The notes under the pieces: generated by a model | What the model was told of the DNA's origin: nothing | Seen by the model: only the letters and a program-made list of their open reading frames with translations | The model's database searches: none | Made by a program: the position numbers and the translations under genes | Assembly: GCA_934256595.1 (NCBI GenBank) | Contig: CAKQOW010000042.1 | Coordinates: 1-21,111, forward strand | Reading direction: 5' to 3' | DNA from: an uncultured Clostridia bacterium | GTDB lineage: Bacteria > Bacillota > Clostridia > Peptostreptococcales > Anaerovoracaceae | Length of the DNA: 21,111 bases | Part shown: in pieces, positions 1 through 5,703 of the stretch | Layout of the letters: each line of letters starts with the position of its first letter | How positions within the stretch are numbered: position 1 is the first letter of the stretch

Positions 1-200
1 CATATGGCGTCAACTATAGCCTTGTTTCCGTGACCTAAATTTGAATTAACAAGCTGGGATGACATATCTGCAAATTTCTTGCCATCTTCTGTCCAGAAAT
101 AGATGCCCTCTGCCTTGTCTACTACAAGCGGTTTAAGCGCACCCTGAGCACTCCATGAGTGAATATTATATTTTTTATCTTTTTCTAGAATAGCTGACAT
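1..200 (-). CDS. Class-III (PLP) aminotransferase, N-terminal fragment; taurine or beta-alanine transaminase-like
   Basis: I translated this by hand: ATG at 200-198 opens a reading frame of 66 codons that runs off the left edge. It begins MSAILEKDKKYNIHSWSAQG and continues with a WTEDG...FADMSSQLVNSNLGHG stretch. That is the typical N-terminus of class-III omega-aminotransferases: a Trp-Ser substrate-pocket segment, then the D-G-x-x-F-x-D beta hairpin, then N-x-GH. The PLP lysine would lie outside the window. A ribosome binding site (AGGAGAAA) sits about 7 nt upstream. The gene follows the acyl-CoA-forming aldehyde dehydrogenase on the same strand with an 89-nt gap, so the two are probably co-transcribed. 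Amine to aldehyde, then aldehyde to acyl-CoA, is a coherent two-step route. Taurine:pyruvate or taurine:2-oxoglutarate transaminase is my preferred reading. Beta-alanine, GABA or another omega-amine remains possible because specificity residues are not visible. Confidence 0.75.
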   Translation of the reverse strand, partial: MSAILEKDKKYNIHSWSAQGALKPLVVDKAEGIYFWTEDGKKFADMSSQLVNSNLGHGNKAIVDAI

Positions 201-237
201 TTCATTTCTCCTTTTCAATAAAAATATTTAGCAGGGT

Positions 238-286
238 GGGGGACTCCCCCCCCGTACTAGAAAATGTTTACTGTTTAATCAAACAG
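238..286 (-). other. Intergenic hairpins with G8/C8 run between dehydrogenase and aminotransferase genes
   Basis: Two small structures lie between the dehydrogenase stop codon and the aminotransferase start. A perfect 6-bp hairpin (CTGTTT 271-276, AAACAG 281-286, loop of 4) follows the stop. Next comes a run of five G (238-242) facing eight C (246-253) across a 3-nt loop. Neither is followed by a convincing U-tract on the minus strand, so they look more like mRNA-processing or stability elements than a full terminator. A homopolymer of eight is also a possible slippage site. Confidence 0.4.
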
Positions 287-289
287 GGA

Positions 290-1714
290 TTATGCATCAA
301 CCTTAGCGATTACTGCTGCATCGATGAAATCTTCTGCCTTTTCAGGTTTCCAGTTAGGAATCTGTCTTGAAACATATGTGAAGTTAAGAAGATCTTTGTA
401 AGTTGCGTTGTGTGATACACTGTTGCCGCCCCAAGTACCGCAGCCTAATGTCATTGATACAGGGAATCCGCAGTTCCAGCCGCCTGAGTTAGTTAAGCAC
501 TGAGGCTGGTTTACTACGCACTTAGTTACAGGAGCAACTGATGCTACTCTAGCAACGTCTTCGTCGTCATTAGTGTGGATACCGCAGCTGTGGCCTTTAC
601 CCTGGTAGTTTAAGCAAGCCATCATCTTGTCGATTGCATCGTCAAGGTCTTTAGCTTTCTGAACGCCTGATACAGGTGACAGCTTTTCGCCTGCGAATGG
701 GTGATCAAGTCCTGCGCCGTTTTCTTCAGCCATTAATACTTTTGTTCCTGCAGGAACATCTATATCAGCTAATTTAGCGATAGTTTCAGCATTCTGTGCA
801 ACGATTGCTCTGTTTAATACGTGGTCGTTAGGAGTGTTTGGCCACATTGTCTTCTGAAGCTTTGTCTTTTCTTCTGATCCTTCTTTGAACAGAACAGCGC
901 CGTGTGCTTCCATTTCTTTAACAAATTCATCATAGCAGTCTTCGAATACGATGATGTTGTTTTCTGTTGAGCATGAAGTAGCGTTATCGTATTTCTTTGA
1001 AGTTACGATCATTTCTGCAACCTTATCCATAGGAGTCTTGCCTGTTACGATTGATACGCAGTTACCAACGCCAACGCCGATAGCAGGAGTTCCTGATGAG
1101 TAAGCAGTTTCAACTAATGCTTCTCCACCTGTTGCAAGTATGAAATCGCACTGTTTCATTAATTCCTGTGAAGTTTCCAGCTTAACCCATTCAGGTGCGC
1201 AAGTCTGTACTAAATCTTCAGGATATCCTAATTTCTTAAGAGTAGCTCTGATTTCATCAACGATAACAACATTTAATTTCTTGCACTTAGGATGAGGTGC
1301 TAAGATTATAGCGTTTCTTGTCTTAAGTGCCATGTTTGACTTAACGATAGGAGTAGCCTCGCCGTTTGTTACAGGCATGATGCCGGCAACAACGCCCATT
1401 GGCTTAGCATAAGTCTGCATACCTGTTTCTTTATTGTCGTCAATAAGTCCAACTGACTTCTTGTCCTTCATCTGAATGTATGCTCCCCATACTTTACCAT
1501 AGATCTTGCCAACTTTATCTTCTGCAATACCCATACCTGATTCTTCAACCAGCATTTCTGCATACATCTTAGCCTTTTCAGGTTTAGTAAGATTATAAGT
1601 AACAGCAGCTGTAATAAGATCTACATCTTCCTGAGTAAAGTTGTTAGCAATTGCCTGCGCTTTTCTTGCTTTTTCAACTAGGCCTGCAACATATTCTTTT
1701 GCATTTAATGACAT
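290..1714 (-). CDS. CoA-acylating aldehyde dehydrogenase, sulfoacetaldehyde dehydrogenase (SauS/SarD)-like
   Basis: The protein has 474 residues. The start at 1714 is preferred over an in-frame ATG at 1747 because AAGGAGGA lies 9 nt upstream of 1714. The fold is the aldehyde dehydrogenase superfamily, CoA-acylating branch that includes AdhE-N, SucD and SauS. The catalytic cysteine is Cys248 in DNATSCSTEN. Also visible are the cofactor-binding region around LAPHPKCKK (139-146), GVGVGN (213-218), and a C-terminal GIHT and LGCGTWGGN motif pair. Family members oxidise an aldehyde with NAD(P)+ and CoA to an acyl-CoA, or run in reverse. SCSTEN in place of the SucD-type CSSEQ, the neighbouring aminotransferase, and the TauE-type permease favour sulfoacetaldehyde. 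Succinate or malonate semialdehyde cannot be excluded. The gene has its own promoter-like sequence and palindromes upstream. Strongly biased codon use suggests high expression. Confidence 0.85.
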   Translation of the reverse strand: MSLNAKEYVAGLVEKARKAQAIANNFTQEDVDLITAAVTYNLTKPEKAKMYAEMLVEESGMGIAEDKVGKIYGKVWGAYIQMKDKKSVGLIDDNKETGMQTYAKPMGVVAGIMPVTNGEATPIVKSNMALKTRNAIILAPHPKCKKLNVVIVDEIRATLKKLGYPEDLVQTCAPEWVKLETSQELMKQCDFILATGGEALVETAYSSGTPAIGVGVGNCVSIVTGKTPMDKVAEMIVTSKKYDNATSCSTENNIIVFEDCYDEFVKEMEAHGAVLFKEGSEEKTKLQKTMWPNTPNDHVLNRAIVAQNAETIAKLADIDVPAGTKVLMAEENGAGLDHPFAGEKLSPVSGVQKAKDLDDAIDKMMACLNYQGKGHSCGIHTNDDEDVARVASVAPVTKCVVNQPQCLTNSGGWNCGFPVSMTLGCGTWGGNSVSHNATYKDLLNFTYVSRQIPNWKPEKAEDFIDAAVIAKVDA

Positions 1715-1746
1715 TTTTAAAGTCCTCCTTTTATATTTATTTATCA

Positions 1747-1777
1747 ATTGTAAAAAACCAATTACAATCTATGTAAT
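1747..1777. promoter_or_regulatory. Overlapping inverted repeats downstream of dehydrogenase promoter, candidate operator
   Basis: ATTGTAA (1747-1753) and TTACAAT (1762-1768) form a perfect 7-bp inverted repeat with an 8-bp spacer. ATTACA (1761-1766) and TGTAAT (1772-1777) form a second repeat sharing the middle arm. The block lies between the predicted transcription start and the ribosome binding site of the dehydrogenase gene, where a repressor would act. The regulator is unknown. Confidence 0.4.
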
Positions 1778-1789
1778 TACTTGATGAAT

Positions 1790-1819
1790 ATAATATATCA
1801 CTTTCAAATTGAAAATCAA
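1790..1819 (-). promoter_or_regulatory. Sigma-A-type promoter for dehydrogenase/aminotransferase genes
   Basis: Read on the minus strand, TTGATT (1819-1814) is followed after 16 bp by TATATT (1797-1792), or after 18 bp by TATTAT. The start codon is about 75 nt downstream. The surrounding DNA is very AT-rich, so chance matches are a risk. Confidence 0.5.
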
Positions 1820-1840
1820 GGGGTTTGAATAAGAATTTTG

Positions 1841-1879
1841 TTGTATACATATAATATTTTTGCTGTGTATAGTATACAG
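1841..1879. promoter_or_regulatory. Two GTATAC-centred palindromes, GntR-like operator candidates
   Basis: TTGTATACAT (1841-1850) and the imperfect palindrome CTGTGTATAGTATACAG (1863-1879; 6 of 8 pairs match) both contain GTATAC. The GTATAC centres are 29 bp apart. They lie upstream of the minus-strand -35 box. TGTATACA-type sites are typical of GntR-family regulators. No such regulator is encoded in the window, so the assignment rests on motif shape only. Confidence 0.35.
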
Positions 1880-1944
1880 TTTGAAGAGTCTGACAATTAA
1901 CCGCCATATCCGTAATATTATGACCCGGAAAGGCGGTTTTTATT
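1850..1944 (+). ncRNA. Candidate small RNA with 3' intrinsic terminator
   Basis: A TATAAT box at 1850-1855 on the plus strand, with a poor TTGAAT 19 bp before it, would start a transcript near 1862. The RNA would open with a 7-bp hairpin (1863-1879, one G-U pair). It would end in a two-tier hairpin, AACCGCC (1899-1905)/GGCGGTT (1932-1938) with inner TCCG/CGGA (1909-1912/1926-1929), followed by a T-rich tail. The length is about 80 nt. No open reading frame of note is present. It ends just short of the convergent permease gene. It may instead be only a terminator. Confidence 0.35.
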
Positions 1945-1955
1945 CAGACTTTAAA

Positions 1956-2717
1956 TCAGATTATATATTCTGCGACTATAAGGCTGGCGCACAGAATTAA
2001 AAAAACTATACCTATTATAATATTAAGAAGCTTTACGGAAGCATAATTTGCAAAAACAGCGGCTGCCTTTGCTCCTGCTGCGGCGGAAACCGCGCATATG
2101 ACAAACACTGTCCAGTCGATGCTGCCTGCTACGGTAAAATGCACAACAGCTCCAAGCAGTGCGACAAGTGTCATAATTATAAGGCTGGTGCCAAGTGATG
2201 TTTTGATATCATAGCCCAAAAGGCAGGTGAGAAGTATTACAAACATCATACCTCCGCCTGCGCCAAAGAGTCCGCATATGGCTCCTACGGCGCAGCTTCC
2301 CGCCGTAACCATCTGTGTCTGGCGTTCAAATGTGATTGTATCCGGAAGCTTGGCATCGGGAAAGAACAGAAATTTCACCGACATTATAATAGTACATAAT
2401 ATAATACCATGTCCAAGAACAGAATCGGGCATAAATGATGAAAGCACGCTGCCTGCGGCTGTAAATATGAGAGCGCAGACAAGAATTCTGCGGCAGGCCG
2501 TGATGTTGGTGTTTTTTCTTTTTATAAATGTGACTGACGATGTCGCAGATGAAAAAACATCTACGGCAAGAGCGATACCTATGGCCTCATATACGGGGAA
2601 GCCGAGATATGCAATGAGTATAGGGGATATTACCATTGCTGCCGAAATGCCCGCAAGACCGGTGCCCGCGCCGGCAACAAGTCCTATTATTATACAAAGA
2701 AGCGCTTTTATAAGCAT
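1956..2717 (-). CDS. TauE/SafE-family anion permease (sulfite/sulfonate exporter-like)
   Basis: This is a 253-residue, strongly hydrophobic protein with about eight predicted membrane segments. It shows the family's internal duplication: a Gly-rich first segment of each half, GLVAGAGTGLAG near residue 12 and GAICGLFGAGGGMM near residue 145. Characterised TauE/SafE proteins export sulfite, sulfoacetate or other organosulfonates, though the family is broad and many members have no known substrate. The gene points the same way as the dehydrogenase and aminotransferase genes and is separated by 241 bp that hold a further promoter. That context supports export of a C2-sulfonate product or sulfite. 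The start at 2717 is the only good choice; the ribosome binding site (GGCAGG) is weak. A consensus promoter lies 36-64 nt upstream. Confidence 0.85.
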   Translation of the reverse strand: MLIKALLCIIIGLVAGAGTGLAGISAAMVISPILIAYLGFPVYEAIGIALAVDVFSSATSSVTFIKRKNTNITACRRILVCALIFTAAGSVLSSFMPDSVLGHGIILCTIIMSVKFLFFPDAKLPDTITFERQTQMVTAGSCAVGAICGLFGAGGGMMFVILLTCLLGYDIKTSLGTSLIIMTLVALLGAVVHFTVAGSIDWTVFVICAVSAAAGAKAAAVFANYASVKLLNIIIGIVFLILCASLIVAEYII

Positions 2718-2752
2718 AAAAAACCTGCCTGTTAATGTCCCAATACAAAGAC

Positions 2753-2781
2753 ATTTTATTACCGCAGGCTGCTCGTGTCAA
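2753..2781 (-). promoter_or_regulatory. Consensus sigma-A promoter for the TauE-type permease
   Basis: On the minus strand, TTGACA (2781-2776), a 17-bp spacer and TAAAAT (2758-2753) make a near-perfect promoter. It is divergent from the ackA promoter, 44 bp away. A perfect 6-bp leader inverted repeat (AATGTC/GACATT, 2733-2738/2749-2754) overlaps the expected transcript start. Confidence 0.65.
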
Positions 2782-2824
2782 CAGAAATAGGACTTTCGGG
2801 CGCTTGTTAAATTATTAACTTATC

Positions 2825-2854
2825 TTGATTTTGCCACATATACGGGTGTATAAT
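2825..2854 (+). promoter_or_regulatory. Sigma-A promoter for ackA
   Basis: TTGATT (2825-2830), an 18-bp spacer and a perfect TATAAT (2849-2854) lie 42 nt before the ackA start codon. The predicted leader is short and holds only the ribosome binding site. Confidence 0.65.
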
Positions 2855-2895
2855 TTTCTTTGATTAATACACATAAAATTTGGAGGAACGATATA

Positions 2896-4095
2896 ATGAA
2901 AGTTTTAGTAATCAACTGCGGAAGTTCATCATTAAAATATCAGGTTCTTGATATGACCAACGAAGAACTTATCTGCAAGGGACTTGTTGAAAGAATAGGT
3001 ATGGAGGGATCAGTGATTTCCCATACAAAAACAGGTATGGACAAGTTTGTATTAGAAGCGCCTATGAAAGACCACAAGGACGCCATAGGTCACGTTATAG
3101 ATGCACTCAAGGACGAGGAGCACGGCGTAGTTAAAGCTATGAGCGAAATCGGCGCGGTAGGACATCGTGTTGTTCACGCAGGCGAAAAATTCGCGCACTC
3201 AGTTCTTATCACTGACGATGTAATCAAGGCTCTCGAAGAATGTGTTGACCTTGCGCCTCTGCACAACCCGCCAAATCTTCTAGGTATCGCAGCTTGTCAG
3301 GAATTAATGCCGTATACTCCTATGGTTGGCGTATTTGATACAGCATTCCACCAGACAATGCCGCCTCAGTCATACATCTACGCTATACCTTATGAATACT
3401 ACGAAAAATACGGTATCAGAAGATACGGCTTCCACGGCACAAGCCACAAGTATGTATCAGAAAGAGCAGCAGAGATGCTTAATGTTGATATAGAAGATCT
3501 CAAGATCATAACATGCCACCTTGGAAACGGCGCATCAGTATCAGCTATCAAGAGAGGCAAGTGTATAGATACATCAATGGGACTTACTCCGCTTGAGGGT
3601 CTTGTAATGGGTACAAGAAGCGGTGACATCGACCCTGCTATCGTAACATACATCAGAGAAAAAGAAAATCTTGAACAGGGCGTTGCAAACGATATCCTCA
3701 ACAAGAAATCAGGTATGCTGGGTATTTCAGGAGTATCAAGTGACTTCAGAGATATCGAGGCTGCAGCAGAAGAGGGCAACGAAAGAGCTATGCTTGCGCT
3801 TAAAGTTTTCGCTCAGAGAGTTAAGTTCTACATCGGCGGATACATTGCTGAGATGAACGGCGTTGACGCTATCGTATTCACAGCAGGCGTTGGTGAAAAC
3901 GATATGGGTATGAGAGATATCATATGCAACGAAATGGGCAACCTGGGAATCAAGCTTGACCTTGTAAAGAACAAGGTAAGAGGCAAGGAAATGGTTATTT
4001 CAGCAGATGACTCAAAGGTTAAGGTTCTGCTTATCCCTACCAACGAGGAACTGATGATTGCAAGAGATACTTACAATATCGTTACTAACAAATAA
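2896..4095 (+). CDS. ackA: Acetate kinase
   Basis: The 399-residue product matches the usual length of acetate kinase, which interconverts acetyl phosphate + ADP with acetate + ATP in the cytoplasm. Every residue known to be catalytic or substrate-binding in the Methanosarcina enzyme is present at the same number: Asn7, Arg91, Asp148, His180, Arg241 and Glu384. Further signatures are NCGSSSLKY at the N-terminus, HLGNGASV (208-215), MGTRSGDIDP (238-247) and FTAGVGEN (328-335). I chose the start at 2896, not an in-frame ATG at 2860, because GGAGG lies 9 nt upstream. No phosphotransacetylase gene is adjacent. The divergent permease and dehydrogenase genes raise the idea that it also handles acyl phosphates from that pathway, but it is equally likely to be the housekeeping enzyme. 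Confidence 0.97.
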   Translation: MKVLVINCGSSSLKYQVLDMTNEELICKGLVERIGMEGSVISHTKTGMDKFVLEAPMKDHKDAIGHVIDALKDEEHGVVKAMSEIGAVGHRVVHAGEKFAHSVLITDDVIKALEECVDLAPLHNPPNLLGIAACQELMPYTPMVGVFDTAFHQTMPPQSYIYAIPYEYYEKYGIRRYGFHGTSHKYVSERAAEMLNVDIEDLKIITCHLGNGASVSAIKRGKCIDTSMGLTPLEGLVMGTRSGDIDPAIVTYIREKENLEQGVANDILNKKSGMLGISGVSSDFRDIEAAAEEGNERAMLALKVFAQRVKFYIGGYIAEMNGVDAIVFTAGVGENDMGMRDIICNEMGNLGIKLDLVKNKVRGKEMVISADDSKVKVLLIPTNEELMIARDTYNIVTNK

Positions 4096-4129
4096 TATAC
4101 ACACACAAATAAAGGTCAATTAAAAAGGT

Positions 4130-4185
4130 AAAATCCACAGTATAGAGTATTGTTTAATAAAAAATACAGAAATGCTGTGGATTTT
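4130..4185 (+). terminator. Probable ackA terminator
   Basis: AAAATCCACAG (4130-4140) and CTGTGGATTTT (4175-4185) are perfect 11-bp complements. A second tier, GTATT/AATAC (4147-4151/4163-4167), lies inside. The stem begins 35 nt after the ackA stop codon and its own T-run serves as the tail. The long loop makes it less than ideal. Confidence 0.5.
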
Positions 4186-4343
4186 GTGGTATTATTGGTA
4201 TGAAAAAAGAATTACCGGCAGTTTTTGCGTATAGAAAACCGGAGGTGGAACAAAGACTCATTTTTTGAAAAGCTAAGTTCAACCCCTGCAGGAGTATATT
4301 AATGCTGATGTAATGCGGGTGTCTTTTTTGCTATTTGATTAGT

Positions 4344-4396
4344 GATGGGAGCAGGACTATATCGTTTGCGGGAACGGGTTCTGCTTCCATCTTTTT
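4344..4396 (+). terminator. Strong intrinsic terminator in the ackA downstream region
   Basis: A 14-bp stem (4344-4357 with 4378-4391) pairs fully if two G-U wobbles are allowed. It has an inner CGTT/AACG helix (4363-4366/4373-4376) and is followed by CTTTTTC. It lies 250 nt after the ackA stop and beyond an earlier terminator-like stem. It therefore probably ends a separate short transcript that starts near 4200. Confidence 0.65.
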
Positions 4397-4427
4397 CAGA
4401 ATGTCCTATCCATAAATTATGGAAAAC

Positions 4428-4455
4428 ATCTCATATGGGGATCTGTCCCCGAGAT
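4428..4455. other. Stem-loop of unknown role
   Basis: ATCTC (4428-4432) and GGGGA (4437-4441) pair with TCCCC (4446-4450) and GAGAT (4451-4455), with a tetraloop TCTG and a 4-nt bulge. There is no U-tract. It sits about 60 nt before the -35 box of the next gene. Confidence 0.4.
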
Positions 4456-4514
4456 TTGCTCTTGTGTATGAGTATATATATATATATAATGTGAAAAAGC
4501 AATAACAATATATA

Positions 4515-4543
4515 TTGACATAGTTTACAAAATAATGTAATAT
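4515..4543 (+). promoter_or_regulatory. Consensus sigma-A promoter of the orphan regulator
   Basis: A perfect TTGACA (4515-4520), an exact 17-bp spacer and TAATAT (4538-4543) precede the gene at 4588. The expected start of the RNA is near 4550, giving a leader of about 38 nt ending in AGGAGGT. Confidence 0.75.
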
Positions 4544-4587
4544 GTTATTAGCAAAGCTGACCGAATGAGTGTTAGACAGGAGGTAAC

Positions 4588-5625
4588 ATGATTTCGGACA
4601 ATAAATACAAAAAAGGGACAGCTATATACGAGGCTGTATACTGGCTGCTCAAGCATTACTATGAAATTAAATTCTATAACATTGTGGGGAAAAACGAAGT
4701 AGTCAGAGACATACTGGATTCAGAGGAGAGCAGCAGTTATTCTATCAGCGATGTAATCATATTTGCCGAAAAAGAAGAAAGCTGTATCCGCAGAAGCAGA
4801 GATGTTCTGAATTATGTTCGGTCGGAATACTGCGCAGATCTGATTCAGACTATGGATAGGTCATATGAACTTCTTGCCGAAAGAGGAGGGCATTATGTCA
4901 TATATTCAGATCTTCTGCGAAAACGGTTTATGGTCAAGAACATAAACCGGAGTCAGCTTGAAAATCTATATAGCGGCTATTATGAGCAGCTTATGCATTC
5001 TATAGAGAAATATAGCGAGATATTTGCTGCCGTAATCAAAAGAAACCACAGATGCTTTGATGATATTCATACCAACGAAGATATTATAAGGGAAGTGGAA
5101 ATGATGCAGAAAGCCTGCAAGATACACGACAAAAACGGAATATGCTACAAAGATACCGTCAAGCTTCTCAAAAGCTACAGAGAAATTAAATTTTCTGGTA
5201 TTCAGAAGAGAATAGGCGATTCATCGAAGGACATAGAAGATTTTCTGTGTAATGATGCAGTCATAAAAAATGAATACGGCAAGGCGCTTGACAGGATAGA
5301 ATATACAGACCTGCCAAACAGTATGAAACGGTGGCTGTATTCCTCAATGGTGGAAACCACTAATGCGTATATATCCTTTGTAGATGAAGCAATGTGGAGA
5401 ATGAGATGGCTTGGCAGAGAAGGCAGGGATTATCGCAGGATACTTGAAATTCTGTTTATAGACCCGCAATGGTGCAAACGAAGCAGTGAAGACCGACTCA
5501 GGGAAACAGGGCTTACAACAAGGCAGTTTTATGACAGAAGACGCAAGGCTATAGTAATGCTTTCGAAAATACTGTGGGGGCCGTTCGGACACAGACACTG
5601 CGATTCTGTGTTTTACAGAATGTGA
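4588..5625 (+). CDS. Orphan protein, possible tandem duplication of a RinA/ArpU-like sigma-region-4 regulator
   Basis: This 345-residue protein is predicted soluble and charged, and I recognise no named gene. The C-terminal 50 residues (about 282-330) have the layout of phage late-gene regulators of the RinA/ArpU type. A YRRILEILFID helix leads into SEDRLRETGLTTRQFYDRRR as the helix-turn-helix, followed by KAIVMLSKILWG. Two halves look related. LLKHYYEIKF (20-29) resembles LLKSYREIKF (193-202). YSDLLRKRFM (106-115), followed by a degenerate helix-turn-helix-like segment, parallels YRRILEILFI (282-291). The first half is probably a decayed or structural copy. A consensus promoter and an AGGAGGT site 3 nt from the ATG imply active transcription. 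No phage genes flank it. DNA binding is inferred, not seen. Confidence 0.8.
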   Translation: MISDNKYKKGTAIYEAVYWLLKHYYEIKFYNIVGKNEVVRDILDSEESSSYSISDVIIFAEKEESCIRRSRDVLNYVRSEYCADLIQTMDRSYELLAERGGHYVIYSDLLRKRFMVKNINRSQLENLYSGYYEQLMHSIEKYSEIFAAVIKRNHRCFDDIHTNEDIIREVEMMQKACKIHDKNGICYKDTVKLLKSYREIKFSGIQKRIGDSSKDIEDFLCNDAVIKNEYGKALDRIEYTDLPNSMKRWLYSSMVETTNAYISFVDEAMWRMRWLGREGRDYRRILEILFIDPQWCKRSSEDRLRETGLTTRQFYDRRRKAIVMLSKILWGPFGHRHCDSVFYRM

Positions 5626-5628
5626 TAA

Positions 5629-5666
5629 TAAAGGTTCAGAACTTGCATAGAGTTTCTGAACCTTTA
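5629..5666. terminator. Bidirectional terminator between convergent genes
   Basis: TAAAGGTTCAGAA (5629-5641) and TTCTGAACCTTTA (5654-5666) are perfect 13-bp complements with a 12-nt loop. The stem lies 3 nt after the orphan regulator's stop codon and 37 nt from the stop of convergent deoD. T-richness outside the stem is modest on both sides. Confidence 0.75.
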
Positions 5667-5703
5667 CTTGATATATTCTTTAAAGTTAAAAAACAGGCTT
5701 AGA

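Larger units (their letters stand above)
4096..4587 (+). other. Non-coding stretch between ackA and the orphan regulator
   Basis: No convincing gene lies in these 492 bp. A 22-codon ATG frame at 4200-4268 has no ribosome binding site. In order the stretch holds the ackA terminator, an extended -10-like TGGTATTAT (4187-4195), a structured segment (about 4200-4330), a strong terminator (4344-4396), a 10-bp stem-loop (4428-4455), a short TA-repeat (about 4472-4488) and a consensus promoter (4515-4543). The segment from about 4200 to 4397 could be a small RNA of unknown class. I do not recognise a riboswitch or a known RNA family in it. Confidence 0.45.

Noticed and set aside
1895..1945. Terminator for the TauE-type permease gene
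   Set aside because: The T-rich tail lies on the plus-strand side. On the minus strand the stem is followed by TTAATTG without a proper U-tract, so it fits a plus-strand transcript better.
2227..2790. A 187-codon open frame on the plus strand opposite the permease gene
   Set aside because: It is the complement of a clear membrane-protein gene, has no ribosome binding site and its translation resembles no family. The minus-strand gene has a consensus promoter and family motifs.
4200..4268. A 22-codon frame (MKKELPAVFAYRKPEVEQRL...) in the ackA downstream region
   Set aside because: There is no Shine-Dalgarno sequence before the ATG, and the start coincides with the expected 5' end of a structured RNA. 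A leader peptide cannot be ruled out but is not supported.
4240..4330. T-box riboswitch, suggested by GGAGGTGGAAC followed by a terminator
   Set aside because: Only the core AGGTGGAAC fits. The rest of the T-box sequence, a recognisable Stem I and a downstream amino-acid or tRNA-charging gene are missing.
4472..4488. TA-dinucleotide repeat as a possible functional repeat or origin element
   Set aside because: About eight TA units in AT-rich DNA next to a promoter is unremarkable, and no iterons or DnaA boxes accompany it.
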